In this document: positions 62,369 through 64,000 of the stretch, piece after piece
Position numbering within the stretch: the stretch's first letter is position 1
Layout: every line of letters begins with the position of its first letter
Origin: Polaribacter sp. SA4-10
GTDB lineage: Bacteria; Bacteroidota; Bacteroidia; Flavobacteriales; Flavobacteriaceae
DNA length: 64,000 nucleotides
Assembly (NCBI GenBank): GCA_949519155.1
Contig: CATIQU010000035.1
Location: 248,001 to 312,000 of the forward strand
Reading direction: 5' to 3'
Notes under the pieces: model-generated
The model's input: only the letters and a program-made list of their open reading frames with translations
Databases searched by the model: none
Told to the model about the DNA's origin: nothing
Program-made: the position numbers and the translations under genes

Positions 62369-62866
62369 ATGGCAAACATTACTTTAGGAGGAAATCCGAT
62401 AACAACAATAGGAAGCTTACCAAAAACGGGCGAAAAAGCACCCGATTTCAACTTAACGGCAGTCGATTTAAGTCACAAAAACTTAGGGGATTATGCTGGA
62501 AAAAACATTCTTTTAAACATCTTTCCAAGTATTGACACGGGAACCTGTGCAACTTCTGTAAGGGAATTTAACAAAAAAGCGGGGAGCTTAGAAAACACCG
62601 TAGTTATATGCGTTTCCAGAGATTTACCATTTGCACAAGCACGTTTTTGTGGCGCAGAAGGGATTGAAAACGTAGCAATGTTGTCAGACTTTGCAACGGG
62701 TAGCTTTGGAAAAGAGTACCAGCTAGAAATTACAAATGGTCCGTTGGCAAATTTGCACTCGAGAGCCATTGTAATTATAAATACTGAAGGAACCTTAGTA
62801 TATACAGAACAAGTTTCGGAAATTGCTGCAGAGCCAAATTACGATGCGGCATTAAAGGCACTATAA
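62369..62866 (+). CDS. tpx: thiol peroxidase
   Basis: NIFPSIDTGTCATSVREFNKKA; SRDLPFAQARFCGAEGIENV. Confidence 0.95.
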   Translation: MANITLGGNPITTIGSLPKTGEKAPDFNLTAVDLSHKNLGDYAGKNILLNIFPSIDTGTCATSVREFNKKAGSLENTVVICVSRDLPFAQARFCGAEGIENVAMLSDFATGSFGKEYQLEITNGPLANLHSRAIVIINTEGTLVYTEQVSEIAAEPNYDAALKAL

Positions 62867-62870
62867 ATTC

Positions 62871-63251
62871 ATGAAAAACCCGAACGATAGTTTTTTAAGA
62901 GGAAGACTTCGCAGTTTAAAATTTGCATTGAAAGGAATGTGGCTTTTAATAACCACTGAAGACAGTATTAAAGCACAATTATTTTTTGCCGCTGTTGCTG
63001 TTGGTTTTGGACTGTATTTTGATATTTCAAATACAGAATGGATGATTCAATCCTTAATTATTGGGATGGTTTTGGTTGCAGAAGCATTGAATACAGCAAT
63101 TGAAAAATTAGCAGACTTTGTACATCCAGCCTACCATGATAAAATTGGTTTTATTAAAGACATTGCCGCTGGAGCACCAAGTTTTGCAGCATTCACTGCG
63201 CTCATTATCGCAGGTTTTATTTACGGTCAAAAAATAATCGAATTATTTTAA
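62871..63251 (+). CDS. dgkA: diacylglycerol kinase family protein
   Basis: VLVAEALNTAIEKLADFV...KDIAAGAPSFAAFTALIIG-type motif. Confidence 0.9.
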   Translation: MKNPNDSFLRGRLRSLKFALKGMWLLITTEDSIKAQLFFAAVAVGFGLYFDISNTEWMIQSLIIGMVLVAEALNTAIEKLADFVHPAYHDKIGFIKDIAAGAPSFAAFTALIIAGFIYGQKIIELF

Positions 63252-63289
63252 AAAAAGGTATCTTTACCTGTCATCTATGAACAATTTTA

Positions 63290-64000
63290 ATGATTAAAAA
63301 AGCAACGAAAGACACAATCGCTAAGGCTCCAAAAACACCTATTTTTGCATTTCTAAAAACAAGGCAGTCGAAAACAATTATTGCGGCGTTTTTAATTTTG
63401 TTTGCATGCTTTTTAGCCATTGCTTTCTTCTCGTTCTTTTTTAATTGGCAAGAAGATCAAAGTACACTTACCCAACTCGCCAACAAAAAAGTATTGAGCA
63501 AGAACCTTCTTGGAAAAATCGGTGCAAATTTAAGTCATTTTTTCATTTATAAAGGTTTTGGAATTGGAGCTTTTATCATTGCTTTTCAAGTAGGAATTAC
63601 AGGCTTATACTTGATATTTCAAAAGAAAATTGGTAAAATTATTATTTCATGGAACTGGGCATTGTTAATGATGCTTTGGATTTCTATTGCTTTTGGATTT
63701 ATGGACGCTTCCTCTGCCCTTCTTTCGGGAACTATTGGATATGAAGTGAATGATTACCTGCAGCGCTTTTTAGGAAAAACAGGTTTGGCCATCGTTTTAA
63801 TATTTTTTTTAATTACTTATTTGGCAATCCGTTACAAATTAACTTTAGATCGGTTTGTTGAGAAACTTAGAGAAAGAAATGCTAGAAGGGCGGCATTAAA
63901 TGATGTAACAAATCAAACAGTATCAATTCCTACTGAAAACACGGTTTCTATAGCTAGTGATCTGGTAACTGAAGACCCTTTAAAATCTGAGTTTGAATTG
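63290..64000 (+). CDS. ftsK: DNA translocase FtsK, N-terminal part (runs off window)
   Basis: MIKKATKDTIAKAPKTPIFAFLKTRQSKTIIAAFLILFACFLAIAFFSFFFNWQEDQSTL..., N-terminal 4-TM integral domain of flavobacterial FtsK. Confidence 0.85.
   Translation, partial: MIKKATKDTIAKAPKTPIFAFLKTRQSKTIIAAFLILFACFLAIAFFSFFFNWQEDQSTLTQLANKKVLSKNLLGKIGANLSHFFIYKGFGIGAFIIAFQVGITGLYLIFQKKIGKIIISWNWALLMMLWISIAFGFMDASSALLSGTIGYEVNDYLQRFLGKTGLAIVLIFFLITYLAIRYKLTLDRFVEKLRERNARRAALNDVTNQTVSIPTENTVSIASDLVTEDPLKSEFEL

Overview
The window looks like a flavobacterial chromosome segment (AT-rich, TAnnTTTG-type promoters, TonB/FecR/ECF-sigma genes, DUF4129/MoxR cluster). It is mostly core metabolism: parC/parE, lysA, tex, topB, gapN-like ALDH, a long minus-strand leuACDB-ilvDBNCA operon, thrABC, gcvT, ychF, an ECF sigma/FecR/TonB-receptor locus, ferredoxin/acyl-CoA reductase/serC/serA, miaA, a MoxR-DUF58-SpoIIM membrane cluster, MATE, tpx, dgkA and the 5' part of ftsK. 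I saw no rRNA, tRNA or CRISPR. The most interesting signals are between or inside the annotated genes. (1) An unannotated 20-aa Ile/Val-rich leader peptide followed by a strong hairpin lies between leuB and ilvD, and looks like an internal branched-chain amino acid attenuator. (2) A RAYT transposase sits in a cassette with perfect 30-bp inverted REP-like ends and partial duplications of its own 3' end; the cassette interrupts a small secreted-peptide ORF that precise excision would restore in frame. (3) A frameshifted ORF6N gene splits parE and parC. It carries two related 27-nt palindromes, one upstream and one coding for the conserved NWRRQFGTSNS motif, next to an ~80-nt structured repeat. 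All calls come from reading the sequence; no database search was run.
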